From: Bacillota bacterium
GTDB taxonomy: Bacteria > Bacillota > Clostridia > Christensenellales > SZUA-584
Assembly (NCBI GenBank): GCA_023391105.1
Contig: JAEWBO010000041.1
Coordinates: 47,617 to 111,616 of the forward strand
Length of the DNA: 64,000 nucleotides
Direction of reading: 5' to 3'
Part shown: positions 52,620-60,345 of the stretch, one piece after another
Layout: each line of letters begins with the position of its first letter
How positions within the stretch are numbered: position 1 is the first letter of the stretch
The notes under the pieces: model-generated
The model's database searches: none
What the model saw: the letters and a program-made list of their open reading frames with translations, nothing else
What the model was told of the DNA's origin: nothing
Translations under genes and position numbers: made by a program

Positions 52620-54008
52620 ATGGGATACATCATTGGCAATGCAACAATCATCACGGTGGACAAGCAAAGGCGGATTTTCAGCGATGGGGCCATTGTGGTG
52701 AGCGGTAATTTGATTGTGGATATCGGCAAAACGGATGACATTATACACCGATATCCGAACTATGAGTTTCACGATATGAAAGGCCATATCGTCATGCCGG
52801 GTCTTATAAACGGCCACGTTCATCTGACACAGGCGCTGATTAAGGGTTGCGCCGATGACGTGAGCCTTATTGATTTTCTGGCGAAGCGTATTTGGAGGCT
52901 CATGGGCAGCTATAACCACGACGAAGCCAGAGCGAGTACGGACATCTGTTTACTGGAAATGATCAAATCCGGCACCACCACATTTGTGGAAACACTGCTG
53001 CTATCGCGCTATGGGCTCGATGGCATCACGGACGCCGTTATACAAAGCGGCATGCGCGGAGTGCTTGCTAAGTCGGTAATGGATATCGCGACATACGCAA
53101 GCCGGGATAACATCATGTGCGAAGGTATGGTGGAAGACGGCGACGAGTGCTTAAAGCAGGCGATTGAGTGGAAACAAAAAAGCGAGAACGCCGGCAATGG
53201 CCGGATCAATATATGGCTGGGGCCGCGTCCTGTGGGCTCAACCACCAAGGAGATGCTCCAAAAGGTTGGCAAAACAGCCAAAGAGCACGATATGGGTATT
53301 GCGATTCACTTCTGTGAAGTTAAGCAGGATGTGGCGCTCATGCGCGATCAATACAAGCAGGCGCCGGGAGAATTCGCGGAATCGGCAGGCATTTTAACGG
53401 ACAGAACGATGATGGCGCACGGCATATGGCTCACAGAAGAGGATATGAAGGCGCTTAAGCGGCACAAATCAACAGTGGTTCACTGTCCGGCCAGCAATGC
53501 GAAATTGGCCTCAGGGTTCTGTCTTGTGCCCGAGCTGTTCGAAGAAGGTGTCAACGTGGCGTTGGGAACAGACGGCCCGACCTGCGACAACGCGTATGAC
53601 ATGTTCGACGCGATGCGTCTTGCTGCGATTATACACAAAGGCAGGCTGCTAGACCCGTTGGTGGTGCCTGCGGAAACGGCAATCGAGATGGCCACAATCA
53701 ACGGCGCCATCGCCATGAAAAAGGAAGACGAGCTCGGTTCGTTGGAGATTGGTAAAAAGGCGGACATCATCACGATCGACTGCAATAATCCAAGGCTGAT
53801 GCCCAATACGAATCCCGTGTCGCTCGTGGTCTATTCCGCAAAAGGCAGCGACGTGGATAACGTGATTATTGACGGAAAATTTATCGTGAAAGACAGAGAG
53901 ATTCTTACAATGGATGAACAGGCTGTTATCGATAATGCGAAAGATAAAATCATGCAAGTTCTTGAGAAGACGGGTATAAAGAACGAATCCAGATGGCCGA
54001 TGATCTGA
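52620..54008 (+). CDS. Deaminase-type amidohydrolase (TrzA/AtzB-like)
   Basis: 462-residue metal amidohydrolase of the cytosine/guanine-deaminase-like group. The ATG at 52620 has AAAGGG upstream; the frame opens earlier at 52584. Motifs: PGLINGHVHLTQAL (HxH), IAIHFCEVKQD (His and Glu), MMAHGIWLTEED and VALGTDGPTCDN (catalytic Asp). SsnA (41678) is a distant relative, so the cluster has two different deaminase-type hydrolases. Purine-base deamination is inferred, not shown. A terminator follows. Confidence 0.86.
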   Translation: MGYIIGNATIITVDKQRRIFSDGAIVVSGNLIVDIGKTDDIIHRYPNYEFHDMKGHIVMPGLINGHVHLTQALIKGCADDVSLIDFLAKRIWRLMGSYNHDEARASTDICLLEMIKSGTTTFVETLLLSRYGLDGITDAVIQSGMRGVLAKSVMDIATYASRDNIMCEGMVEDGDECLKQAIEWKQKSENAGNGRINIWLGPRPVGSTTKEMLQKVGKTAKEHDMGIAIHFCEVKQDVALMRDQYKQAPGEFAESAGILTDRTMMAHGIWLTEEDMKALKRHKSTVVHCPASNAKLASGFCLVPELFEEGVNVALGTDGPTCDNAYDMFDAMRLAAIIHKGRLLDPLVVPAETAIEMATINGAIAMKKEDELGSLEIGKKADIITIDCNNPRLMPNTNPVSLVVYSAKGSDVDNVIIDGKFIVKDREILTMDEQAVIDNAKDKIMQVLEKTGIKNESRWPMI

Positions 54009-54050
54009 TCGTGATAATCTGACATTATCAATTTATACATTTAAAATCAT

Positions 54051-54090
54051 ACCGTTCATTGGCGGCACAGACGCAGTGAGCGGTTTTTTT
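54051..54090 (+). terminator. Terminator of the regulator-amidohydrolase unit
   Basis: ACCGTTCA (54051-54058) pairs with TGAGCGGT (54077-54084) with inner GCG/CGC, followed by a T-run to 54090. Confidence 0.85.
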
Positions 54091-54123
54091 ATTATTTGAG
54101 TGATTCATTAACATTGCAGAAAC

Positions 54124-54137
54124 GTTGCTGTGGCAAC
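54124..54137 (+). promoter_or_regulatory. Crp/Fnr-like palindrome upstream of the molybdenum operon
   Basis: GTTGC-TGTG-GCAAC, a perfect 5-4-5 palindrome with the half-site spacing used by the Crp/Fnr family (compare TTGAT-N4-ATCAA). Its centre lies about 42 bases before the start site predicted from the -10 at 54161. Confidence 0.5.
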
Positions 54138-54157
54138 ATACAGGTTATCTATTTCCG

Positions 54158-54166
54158 TGGTAATAT
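54158..54166 (+). promoter_or_regulatory. Extended -10 promoter of the molybdenum operon
   Basis: TGG TAATAT (54158-54166), TGn extended -10 with no good -35, as expected for an activated promoter. The predicted start near 54173 gives a leader of about 140 bases, in which no known riboswitch was recognised. Confidence 0.5.
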
Positions 54167-54314
54167 GACAATCAGAAAAACATAAATCTGAGTGACATTC
54201 AAAAGCGATGCTCAAAATATGAGTAGACCATTAATGACCGGAACAAAGAAAGAACGAATATATCCGCAGCGAAGCGAATGATGAATTAAATATTGACGGC
54301 CTAGGGAGAAAGAC

Positions 54315-55343
54315 ATGAAGAAAATTAAGACAACGGATGCAGTGGGGCATGTGCTTTGTCATGATATGACCCAAATCATCAAAGATGTAAAAAAGGCTCC
54401 GGCTTTTCGCAAAGGACATATCGTGACGCAGGATGATATTCCGGTGCTGCTATCGATGGGCAAGGAGCATCTTTTTGTGTGGGAGAAGCAGGAGGGGATG
54501 CTGCATGAGAACGAAGCGGCGGATATCCTCAAAGCCATCTGCTTAAACGAACACATGACGGCATCCGATGTTAAGGAAGGCAAAATTGAGGTTTCCAGCG
54601 CCATAGACGGCGTTTTCCAGGTGGACGTGGAGCGGCTCTGCCGCATCAATGCTTTGGGGGAAATCATCATCGCCACGCGCCACACCAACACGCCCGTAAA
54701 AAAAGGCGATAAGCTGGCGGGTACGCGCGTGATTCCGCTGGTGATCGCGAAGGAAAAGATGGACATCGCCGTCGCCGAAGCAGGACACACGCCGCTGATG
54801 AAGGTGCTGCCGTATAAACACAGAAACGCTGCGATTGTGGTGACAGGCAGCGAGGTGTATCACAAACGGATACCCGATGCATTCGGGCCGGTGATTGAGG
54901 AAAAGCTGTCTGAATACGATGTGGATATTCTCGGGAAAACAATTGTCGATGATGACACGACGGAGATTACAAAAACGATTCAAGGCTATATCGACCTGGG
55001 TGCAGATCTGATTATCTGCACAGGCGGTATGAGCGTCGACCCGGACGATACGACGCCGACAGCCATAAAAAACACATCTGCAAGGCTGGTGACATACGGC
55101 GCCCCGGTGCTGCCTGGCGCGATGTTTCTGCTGGCGTATTACGAAGCGGGAGATAAGAACATCCCAATACTTGGTCTGCCCGGATGCGTGATGTATGCAA
55201 GCCGAACGATATTCGATCTGGTGCTGCCGCGTATCATGGCGGGTGAAGCACTCACCGTGCGGGATATATCCCGATTGGGACACGGCGGTCTTTGCCTTAA
55301 GTGTGACGAATGCACGTTCCCAAGCTGCGGTTTTGGGAAGTAG
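54315..55343 (+). CDS. MoeA/MoaB-fold molybdopterin-binding protein with Cys-rich tail
   Basis: 342 residues. The C-terminal half has the MPT-binding fold seen in MoaB/MoeA/CinA: VVTGSEVYHKRIPD, DLIICTGGMSVDPDDTTP and ILGLPGCVMY. The N-terminal region (domain I/II of MoeA) shows KIKTTDAVGHVLCHDMTQI and AFRKGHIVTQDDI. The last 20 residues hold a C-x2-C-x2-C-x4-C set (CLKCDECTFPSC), a possible metal or Fe-S site. SD GGGAGAAAG. First gene of the Mo operon; likely role in molybdopterin handling for hydroxylases. Confidence 0.82.
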   Translation: MKKIKTTDAVGHVLCHDMTQIIKDVKKAPAFRKGHIVTQDDIPVLLSMGKEHLFVWEKQEGMLHENEAADILKAICLNEHMTASDVKEGKIEVSSAIDGVFQVDVERLCRINALGEIIIATRHTNTPVKKGDKLAGTRVIPLVIAKEKMDIAVAEAGHTPLMKVLPYKHRNAAIVVTGSEVYHKRIPDAFGPVIEEKLSEYDVDILGKTIVDDDTTEITKTIQGYIDLGADLIICTGGMSVDPDDTTPTAIKNTSARLVTYGAPVLPGAMFLLAYYEAGDKNIPILGLPGCVMYASRTIFDLVLPRIMAGEALTVRDISRLGHGGLCLKCDECTFPSCGFGK

Positions 55344-55352
55344 GAGAATAAA

Positions 55353-55835
55353 ATGGATAATGGATTGACTCACTTCGACCAGCAAGGCCACGCCGCGATG
55401 GTTGACGTATCGGATAAAGAGGTGACGCAGCGTATTGCCGTCGCCAAAGGAAGCATTCAAATGAGCAGGGAAGCATTTGATGCGGTTAAAAACGGTACGG
55501 CAGGTAAGGGCGATGTGCTGGGCGTCGCGAGAGTGGCGGGCATCATGGCCGCCAAACGCACGCCTGAGCTGATTCCGCTCTGCCACCCGCTGATGCTCAC
55601 AAAGGTAAGCGTTGATTTTAAGCCAAATGAACAGGAATTATCTGTTGATGCCACTTGCACGGTCAAACTCAATGGTAAAACCGGTGTTGAGATGGAGGCG
55701 CTCACAGGCGTCAGCGTGGCGCTTCTCACAATCTATGACATGTGCAAGGCGATAGATAAGGGTATGGTGATATCAGATATTTATCTGGTTGAAAAGAGCG
55801 GCGGCAAAAGCGGCCGCTATGAAACCCGGAGATGA
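55353..55835 (+). CDS. moaC: Cyclic pyranopterin monophosphate synthase MoaC
   Basis: Makes cPMP from the MoaA product in the first step of molybdopterin synthesis. 160 residues. HAAMVDVSDKEVTQRIA, GVARVAGIMAAKRTPELIPLCHPL and KTGVEMEALTGVSVALLTIYDM match the family closely, including the Lys near residue 50. SD TAGGAG. It starts 9 bases after the previous gene. Confidence 0.96.
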   Translation: MDNGLTHFDQQGHAAMVDVSDKEVTQRIAVAKGSIQMSREAFDAVKNGTAGKGDVLGVARVAGIMAAKRTPELIPLCHPLMLTKVSVDFKPNEQELSVDATCTVKLNGKTGVEMEALTGVSVALLTIYDMCKAIDKGMVISDIYLVEKSGGKSGRYETRR

Positions 55836-55844
55836 TAAATTTAG

Positions 55845-55860
55845 CTGCGCAATCGCGCAG
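55845..55860 (+). other. Small hairpin before modA
   Basis: CTGCGC, loop AATC, GCGCAG: perfect 6-bp stem ending 3 bases before the SD AGAGG of modA. It might modulate modA translation or separate it from moaC. Confidence 0.4.
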
Positions 55861-55872
55861 ATAGAGGTCTTT

Positions 55873-56709
55873 ATGAAGAAGAGATTTGGCTTCGTTCTGG
55901 CCCTGTGTATGGTGCTGGCGTTAATCGGCTGCAGTGCGCCTGCTGCGGAAACGCCGTTGCCGTCGGCAATGGCTACAACAGAAGAGTCAGTTAGCCCGGA
56001 GGTCTCCGGGGAACCGTTTGAGCTGACAATTGCGGCGGCGGCAAGCCTGACCGATGTATCGGCGGAAATCGCACAAGCTTATAAAACGGTGGCGCCCAAT
56101 GTGACACTTACGTTTGCCTATGGTGCTTCCGGTGCGCTGCAAACACAGATTGAGCAAGGCGCGCCCGTGGATGTCTTTATGTCCGCGGCACAAAAGCAAA
56201 TGGATGCGCTTGAAGAGCAGTCTTTACTGCTGGATGGCTCACGCATCAATCTGCTGGAGAACAAAGTGGTGCTGGTTGTGCCTGCTGATTCTGCGTTGGG
56301 GCTCACAGGCTTTGATGATCTCGCCTCGGACGATGTAAAAATCGTCGCGATGGGTGACCCGGCCAGCGTACCCGCCGGTCAGTATGCGCAGGAGGTGTTG
56401 ACCTCTCTTGGTATCAAGGACAGAGTGGAAGCCAAAGCGAACTTCGGCACAGATGTACGGCAGGTGCTCACGTGGGTTGAAGGCGGAGAGGTAGACGCGG
56501 GTATCGTGTATGCCACAGATGCGGCCACCACGGACAAGGTCAGCGTGATCTGTGAAGCTCCGGCGGACAGCGTGAAGCAGATCATCTATCCGCTTGCGAT
56601 ACTCAAGGTATCGAAGCTGTCAGAGCCCGCTCAGGCGTTCATCGACTTCCTGCAATCCGACACGTGCGCGGCGTTGTTTGACAAGTACGGCTTCGACATG
56701 GCGGCATAA
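55873..56709 (+). CDS. modA: Molybdate ABC transporter, binding lipoprotein ModA
   Basis: 278 residues; the ATG at 55873 with SD AGAGG is chosen because it begins a signal peptide (MKKRFGFVLALCMVLALIGC) with lipobox LIGC. The mature protein has the ModA signature LTIAAAASLTDVSAEIA, TFAYGASGALQTQIEQGAPVDVFMSA and a later VDAGIVYATDA. It binds molybdate or tungstate. The frame extends to 55789 but overlaps moaC without an SD. Confidence 0.95.
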   Translation: MKKRFGFVLALCMVLALIGCSAPAAETPLPSAMATTEESVSPEVSGEPFELTIAAAASLTDVSAEIAQAYKTVAPNVTLTFAYGASGALQTQIEQGAPVDVFMSAAQKQMDALEEQSLLLDGSRINLLENKVVLVVPADSALGLTGFDDLASDDVKIVAMGDPASVPAGQYAQEVLTSLGIKDRVEAKANFGTDVRQVLTWVEGGEVDAGIVYATDAATTDKVSVICEAPADSVKQIIYPLAILKVSKLSEPAQAFIDFLQSDTCAALFDKYGFDMAA

Positions 56710-56726
56710 CGGAAAGAAGGGACAGT

Positions 56727-57410
56727 ATGGATTACTCACCGCTTTGGTTATCGCTGAAAGTGGCGTTCATCGCCACCATATTCACATTCATACTCGGAAT
56801 CCTTGCAGCCTGGCTGACAGTGAAACTAAAGCGGGGCAAAGGGATCGTTGACGGCTTGTTTACGTTGCCTTTGGTTCTTCCGCCCACGATCATCGGCTTC
56901 TTTCTGCTGATCATATTCGGCAAAAACAGTTTCGTTGGACAGTTCTTAAGTGACATAGGCGCGCCTGTGGTGTTTACTTGGGTCGGCGCCGTGATCGCGT
57001 CCGCCGTTGTGGCGTTTCCGCTTATGTATCGAACAGCAAGGGGTGCGTTTGAACAGCTTGATCAAAATCTCCTAAATGCGGGGCGCACACTTGGCATGAC
57101 GGAATGGACGCTGTTCATGAAAATCATGCTGCCCAATTCCATACCCAGCATCATGGCAGGCGCGGTGCTCGCGTTTGCGCGTGCGCTCGGTGAATTCGGC
57201 GCGACCATCATGCTCGCAGGCAACATCCCGGGCAGAACGCAGACAGTGTCTGTCGCCATCTATACGGCGGTGCAGGCCGGTAACTGGGACTTGGCGTACA
57301 AATGGATGCTCATCATCGTGGGTATTTCATTTGTGACCATTATCGCAATGAATGCGTGGACGAGGAACGCTTCGCGCTTTAGAAGGGAAACCAAAAGACA
57401 ATGGCGCTAA
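56727..57410 (+). CDS. modB: Molybdate ABC transporter permease ModB
   Basis: 227-residue membrane permease with five or six helices. The cytoplasmic EAA-like loop is LNAGRTLGMTEWTLFMKIMLPNSIPSI; ALGEFGATIMLAGNIPGRTQT is typical of ModB. SD AAGAAGGG. It overlaps modC by 10 bases. Confidence 0.95.
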   Translation: MDYSPLWLSLKVAFIATIFTFILGILAAWLTVKLKRGKGIVDGLFTLPLVLPPTIIGFFLLIIFGKNSFVGQFLSDIGAPVVFTWVGAVIASAVVAFPLMYRTARGAFEQLDQNLLNAGRTLGMTEWTLFMKIMLPNSIPSIMAGAVLAFARALGEFGATIMLAGNIPGRTQTVSVAIYTAVQAGNWDLAYKWMLIIVGISFVTIIAMNAWTRNASRFRRETKRQWR

Positions 57411-58447
57411 GTGTGAACATCGAAAAACGAATCGGGCGCTTTCACCTGAAAAGCGAATTTGAATCCGGCAACGAAACGCTGGCAATCCTCGGCGCTTCAG
57501 GCTGCGGCAAGAGCATGACGCTCAAATGTATTGCGGGTATCGAAACGCCCGATAAGGGGCGCATCGAGCTTAATGGCCATGTGCTGTTTGACAGCGACAA
57601 AAAAATTAATATACCTGCAAGACTTCGAAGAACAGGCTATTTGTTTCAGGATTACGCGCTGTTTCCCAACATGACGGTGGCACAAAACATCGCTTGTGGG
57701 ATACCAAAAGATCGTGATAAAGCAGAGGTTGTCAAAGACAAGATTTCAGCATTTTATTTGGATGGGCTGGAAAAGCATTATCCGTATCAGCTTTCGGGCG
57801 GACAGCAGCAGCGTGTGGCGCTGGCACGCATACTCGCAAGCGAGCCGCTGCTTTTGATGCTGGATGAGCCGTTTTCGGCGCTGGACAGCTTTTTAAAATG
57901 GCAGCTTGAGCTCGAGATCATCAGGGTGCGCGAAGGCTTTTCGGGCACGATGCTGTTTGTGTCTCACAACCGCGACGAGGTCTACCGCCTGTGTGACCGT
58001 ATCGCCGTTATGGAAGACGGGAAAACGCAGGAGGTGTTGTGCAAGAAGGATCTGTACACGAAGCCGCAAACGCTTTCTACAGCGCTGCTTTCGGGATGTA
58101 AGAACATCTCCAAGGCACGCAAGACCGGCGAGCATGCGCTTTTCGCGCAGGACTGGAACAAAGCGCTGGTGTCAACGAAGCCTGTGCCGGACGACGTGCA
58201 GTATGTGGGCTTTCGCGCGCATTTCTTTGAGCTTTCAGATGATGCGCAAGGCGAGAACGTGATTGCGTGCAGTGTCACGCGCGTCATTGAGGACATGTTT
58301 TCCTTCATCGTGATGGCGAAGGTGGACAAAACCAAAGAAGAAGTCTTCCTGCGGTATGAACTGGGCAAAGAAAAATGGCTGTCTCTCGGAGAGCCGAAGG
58401 CCTTGCTGCTTAAGCTCCCCGAAGATGAATTGATGTTGATGAGGTAA
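57401..58447 (+). CDS. modC: Molybdate ABC transporter ATPase ModC
   Basis: 348 residues. Walker A LGASGCGKSMT, Q-loop LFQDYALFPN, signature QLSGGQQQRVALAR, Walker B LLMLDEPFSALD and H-loop VSHNRDEVYRLC. The C-terminal about 110 residues are a TOBE-like region that is short compared with ModC of enterobacteria. GTG/ATG choice: ATG 57401 overlaps modB behind AAGGGAA. It ends 3 bases before moaA. Confidence 0.94.
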   Translation: MALSVNIEKRIGRFHLKSEFESGNETLAILGASGCGKSMTLKCIAGIETPDKGRIELNGHVLFDSDKKINIPARLRRTGYLFQDYALFPNMTVAQNIACGIPKDRDKAEVVKDKISAFYLDGLEKHYPYQLSGGQQQRVALARILASEPLLLMLDEPFSALDSFLKWQLELEIIRVREGFSGTMLFVSHNRDEVYRLCDRIAVMEDGKTQEVLCKKDLYTKPQTLSTALLSGCKNISKARKTGEHALFAQDWNKALVSTKPVPDDVQYVGFRAHFFELSDDAQGENVIACSVTRVIEDMFSFIVMAKVDKTKEEVFLRYELGKEKWLSLGEPKALLLKLPEDELMLMR

Positions 58448-58450
58448 GGT

Positions 58451-59425
58451 ATGCTGGATAACTGCGGCAGAAAAATCGATTATATGCGAATCTCCATTAC
58501 GGACAGATGCAATCTGCGCTGTATTTATTGCATGCCCAAAGAAGGCATTGAGTGCATCAGCCACGATGAGATACTGTCTTATGAGGAAATATTGAGGGTT
58601 GTGAACGCGGGCGCATCGCTTGGCATCGAGAAGATAAAGATCACGGGGGGCGAGCCGCTGGTACGCAAAGGCATCGCATCGCTTGTACGCATGGTCAAAC
58701 AAACGCCCGGCATAAAAACAGTCACGCTGACCACCAACGGCGTGCTGTTTCATGAGTTGGGAGAAGAGCTGGCGAAGGCCGGTTTGTCCGGCGTGAATTT
58801 CAGCTTGGATTCGCTCGATGCAAAGATCTATGAAAGGCTGACCCGTTTTAACGTGCTGGATAAAGTCAAGGACGGGATCGATTTCGCTATGCGGCTGGGA
58901 CTGAAAACAAAGCTTAACTGCGTGCCTGTTGAAACGTGCAATGGAGAAGACTGGGCGGCGTTGGCAGCGCTCGCGAAGGATAAGCCGATGGATGTGCGGT
59001 TCATCGAGATGATGCCCATTGGGCTCGGCCGCGATTTTCACACCGTGAACAACGCTGATGTAATGAAAAAGCTGACTGAAACGTTTGGGCAGCCTGTGCG
59101 CTCGGCAAGCGCGCACGGAAACGGCCCGGCTGTGTATTATGATTTCACAGGCTTTCAAGGCAGCATCGGCTTTATCAGTGCCGTATCCGAGTCATTTTGT
59201 GCGGGCTGTAACCGCGTCCGGCTGACAGCGGACGGCGTGCTCAAGCCCTGCTTGTGCTTTAACGACGGTCTGCCGTTGAAACCGCTGCTCAGGAACGGAA
59301 TCTCTGACAGCGATTTGGCCGACGCAATGCGTAATGAGATTGAGAATAAGCCGCGACAGCATAAGTTTTGCGAAGCGGCGGATAAGACAACAGAAACGAG
59401 AAGGATGGTACAGATCGGGGGATAG
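58451..59425 (+). CDS. moaA: GTP 3',8-cyclase MoaA
   Basis: Radical-SAM enzyme that starts molybdopterin synthesis from GTP. 324 residues. N-terminal RISITDRCNLRCIYCMP holds the CxxxCxxC cluster for the SAM-binding [4Fe-4S]; ITGGEPLVRKG is the SAM Gly-rich loop; the C-terminal second cluster reads CAGCNRVRLTADG...LKPCLCF. The terminal GG that MoaA uses is present as IGG. It is followed by the MOSC gene after one base. Confidence 0.96.
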   Translation: MLDNCGRKIDYMRISITDRCNLRCIYCMPKEGIECISHDEILSYEEILRVVNAGASLGIEKIKITGGEPLVRKGIASLVRMVKQTPGIKTVTLTTNGVLFHELGEELAKAGLSGVNFSLDSLDAKIYERLTRFNVLDKVKDGIDFAMRLGLKTKLNCVPVETCNGEDWAALAALAKDKPMDVRFIEMMPIGLGRDFHTVNNADVMKKLTETFGQPVRSASAHGNGPAVYYDFTGFQGSIGFISAVSESFCAGCNRVRLTADGVLKPCLCFNDGLPLKPLLRNGISDSDLADAMRNEIENKPRQHKFCEAADKTTETRRMVQIGG

Positions 59426-59426
59426 T

Positions 59427-59855
59427 ATGGGCAAGGTGATGGCTGTGTGTATCAGCGAGAAACGCGGCACAAAAAAAATCAATATCAACGAATGTGAGCT
59501 GATCGAAAATCACGGTATCAAAAACGATGCGCACGCGGGGGACTGGCACCGGCAGGTCAGCCTGCTTTGTTATGATCGCGTGGAGGAATTCCGCTTGAAG
59601 GGCGCTGATGTTGACGACGGCGCGTTTGGCGAAAACCTGCTCGTAAAAGACATCGATTTCAAAACACTGCCGGTGGGCACGCGCCTTCGCTGCAACGATG
59701 TGATATTGGAGATTACGCAGCTCGGCAAGCAATGCCACACGCACTGCGAAATCTATCATCAGGTGGGAGACTGTATTATGCCAAGGGAAGGCGTGTTTGC
59801 AAAGGTGATCTGCGGTGGTAAAATCGCGGTGGGAGACGAATTGTATGTTGAATAA
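59427..59855 (+). CDS. MOSC-domain protein
   Basis: 142-residue MOSC domain (molybdenum cofactor sulfurase C-terminal). The ATG at 59427 follows GGGGATA right after moaA; an in-frame extension to 59334 lies inside moaA and is not used. Blocks seen: GIKNDAHAGDWHRQVSLL, GAFGENL and the conserved Cys region QLGKQCHTHCEI. It may transfer sulfur or selenium to the cofactor of a Mo-hydroxylase. It overlaps the next gene by 11 bases. Confidence 0.9.
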   Translation: MGKVMAVCISEKRGTKKININECELIENHGIKNDAHAGDWHRQVSLLCYDRVEEFRLKGADVDDGAFGENLLVKDIDFKTLPVGTRLRCNDVILEITQLGKQCHTHCEIYHQVGDCIMPREGVFAKVICGGKIAVGDELYVE

Positions 59856-60345
59856 CAGCTACAGAGCGGCTGTCATCACAGCGAGCGACAAAGGCTCAGC
59901 AGGAGAGCGCGTGGATTTAAGCGGTGCGTTTTTGCTGGACAATCTGCGGCAGCAGGGTTACCAGATTGCAAGCTACAGTGTGCTGCCCGATGAAAAGGAA
60001 ACGCTTGCCGAGGAAATGATGCGGCTTGCGGATAATGACCTGTGTGACGTGATCTTTACAACGGGGGGGACGGGGCTTTCGCCAAGAGATATGACGCCGG
60101 AAGCCACTTTGTCAGTCGCGCATAGGCTGGTGCCGGGCATCAGCGAAGCGATGCGCGCCTTCAGCATGACAGTGACAAAACGCGCTATGCTTAGCAGGGG
60201 CGTGTCTGTGATGCGGGAGCGCACACTGATCATCAATATGCCGGGCAGCCCAAAGGCCGTTCAGGAATGCTTTGACGTGATTGCGGGTACGCTGCCGCAC
60301 GCCATAGCAATTATGCGCGGAGAAGCAAGAGAGTGCGCCCGCTAA
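59845..60345 (+). CDS. MogA/MoaB-family molybdopterin adenylyltransferase
   Basis: 166 residues. The family pocket reads AAVITASDKGSAGERVD, IFTTGGTGLSPRDMTPEA and NMPGSPKAVQE. The ATG at 59845 is used, with SD GGGAG inside the MOSC gene. It would adenylylate MPT ahead of Mo insertion by MoeA-type proteins. The gene's stop overlaps the stop of the convergent crp-type gene. Confidence 0.92.
   Translation: MLNNSYRAAVITASDKGSAGERVDLSGAFLLDNLRQQGYQIASYSVLPDEKETLAEEMMRLADNDLCDVIFTTGGTGLSPRDMTPEATLSVAHRLVPGISEAMRAFSMTVTKRAMLSRGVSVMRERTLIINMPGSPKAVQECFDVIAGTLPHAIAIMRGEARECAR

Noticed and set aside
54173..54314. Moco riboswitch before the molybdenum operon
   Set aside because: The expected conserved pairing and loop motifs could not be matched by eye; listed only as an unexplained leader.
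54543..55586. 347-codon minus-strand frame over the Mo operon start
   Set aside because: Antisense to the MPT-binding and moaC genes; no family resemblance.
59334..59426. Upstream extension of the MOSC gene
   Set aside because: Lies entirely inside moaA in another frame with no SD; ATG 59427 follows directly on moaA with a usable SD.
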